13,367 nucleotides of DNA from Bacillota bacterium (lineage in GTDB: Bacteria; Bacillota; Clostridia; Christensenellales; Borkfalkiaceae). The notes below the pieces were generated by a model, which was given only the letters and a program-made list of their open reading frames with translations, did no database searches and was not told the origin of the DNA. The first letter of the stretch is position 1, and every line of letters begins with the position of its first letter. A program made the translations under genes and the position numbers. Below are positions 12,501 to 13,367 of the stretch, piece after piece. The DNA lies in assembly GCA_003343765.1 (NCBI GenBank), contig QAKO01000087.1, positions 1 to 13,367 on the forward strand, read 5' to 3'.

Positions 12501-13367
12501 TTACGCCCTCGTCTGCGAATCGCATATTTCACGATAAAGCGGACAATTCTCATACAATTGCGCATGCTTTCCGCTCCCTGCGATTTTCCCGTCTTCCATG
12601 ACATAAATCACATCCGCATTTTTGATCGATGATGCCCTTTGCGAAATAATGATCGTCGTAAGATCTTTCAATTCGGAAATGTTTTTACGCACCTTTGCAT
12701 CCGTCGCAAAATCCAGCGCCGAACAGCTGTCATCCAAAATCAGGATCGCGGGTTTCCCGACAACGGCGCGCGCGATCGTCAGCCGCTGTCGCTGTCCGCC
12801 CGAAAAATTTTTCCCTGATTCCGTTACAGGCTGATCCAGTCCGCCTTTTTCCGTGATAAAATCATATGCACACGCCGTTTTTAACGCCTCATTCATCTCT
12901 TCATCCGTCGCGTCCTGTTTGCCCCATCGCAGATTGGATCGGACTGTCCCCGAAAACAGCGCTGCACTCTGCGGCACTACCCCAAACAGCTGACGCAATT
13001 CATGCATACGATATTCCTTTACGTCTTTTCCGAAAATTTTTACCCTTCCACAACTCGCATCGTATAGCCGCGGCATCAGATTCACAAGCGTACTCTTGCC
13101 GCTGCCCGTACCGCCGATCACGCCGACCGTAGCTCCGCGCGGGATCGAAAGACTTACATCCGACAAAGAATATTGCTCTGTGCCCGCATAGGAAAAACTT
13201 ACACCATCCATTTCCACCGCCAGCTGCGAAAAATCTGCCTGTGCATCCCCGGTTTCCGCAATACTCGACTTCATATCCAACACTTCGCTGACCCGATTCA
13301 TCGATGCGTATGCCTTCGTAAAGAGCGATATAAGATTGGAAATGACGATCATCGCATTCAGGATCTG
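12501..13367 (-). CDS. Heterodimeric ABC exporter, upstream subunit (degenerate site; N-terminus cut by window edge)
   Basis: C-terminal 288 residues of the partner half-exporter: the end of the membrane domain and the whole nucleotide-binding domain. The frame runs open through the right edge, so the M at 13352 is internal (preceded by QILNA) and is not the start; most of the membrane domain is outside the window. Walker A GGTGSGKST and the signature FSGGQRQR are canonical. However, Walker B reads LILDDSCSALD, with Asp in place of the catalytic Glu, and the switch reads ISQRASS, with Gln in place of His. Those two changes mark the non-hydrolysing site of heterodimeric exporters (known from TM287/288 and BmrC/D). 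It is the first visible gene of the exporter operon; its promoter lies beyond the window. Confidence 0.93.
   Translation of the reverse strand, partial: QILNAMIVISNLISLFTKAYASMNRVSEVLDMKSSIAETGDAQADFSQLAVEMDGVSFSYAGTEQYSLSDVSLSIPRGATVGVIGGTGSGKSTLVNLMPRLYDASCGRVKIFGKDVKEYRMHELRQLFGVVPQSAALFSGTVRSNLRWGKQDATDEEMNEALKTACAYDFITEKGGLDQPVTESGKNFSGGQRQRLTIARAVVGKPAILILDDSCSALDFATDAKVRKNISELKDLTTIIISQRASSIKNADVIYVMEDGKIAGSGKHAQLYENCPLYREICDSQTRA

Noticed and set aside
12499..12525. Upstream start for the downstream exporter subunit at 12525
   Set aside because: It overlaps the previous gene by 25 nt without a ribosome binding site, whereas the ATG at 12498 has GAGGG at proper spacing.
1..13367. CRISPR arrays, insertion sequences, tRNA or rRNA genes, phage genes
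   Set aside because: I saw no regularly spaced repeats, transposase or integrase motifs, or cloverleaf-like sequences. Apart from the two small genes and gaps described, the window is accounted for by conserved chromosomal genes.

Overview
The window comes from an endospore-forming Bacillota, most likely a member of the Clostridia. It carries sigK for late mother-cell sporulation and a McsA-McsB-ClpC protein quality-control operon. It also has near-consensus sigma-A promoters and strong AGGAGG-type ribosome binding sites. The class-level placement is inference. Every gene but one reads on the minus strand, so transcription runs from right to left. Both edges cut a gene: the ClpC C-terminus on the left and the N-terminal half of an ABC exporter on the right.

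Right end (10705-13367): two overlapping-operon ABC half-exporters form a heterodimer. The upstream subunit is partial and has a degenerate ATP site, and the downstream subunit is complete. A 19-bp bidirectional terminator closes the unit. Middle right (9843-10645): a 43-residue lysine-rich ORF is the only plus-strand gene. It is divergent from a small DUF378 membrane protein, and each is preceded by the same 11-mer, CTGCGCATACT, in its own orientation.

Centre (5173-9660): a four-gene operon starts at a textbook promoter (TTGACA-18-TATAAT). It encodes an ABC ATPase, an 884-residue FtsX-type permease, a MarR-family regulator and a short DtxR-family metalloregulator, and ends at a 17-bp-stem terminator. 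The two regulators sit at the 3' end, so they probably control the transporter or answer to the same signal. This is the best candidate for an uncharacterised system.

Left (1-5172): sigK has an intact pro-sequence. It is followed by a weak terminator and then a sigma-A promoter (TTTACA-17-TATAAT) with an 80-nt leader holding two hairpins, which drives mcsA-mcsB-clpC. These three genes make the arginine kinase (McsB), its zinc-binding activator (McsA) and the unfoldase that takes arginine-phosphorylated proteins to ClpP. The ctsR repressor gene that usually heads this operon is absent here, and I found neither a CtsR nor a CIRCE operator.
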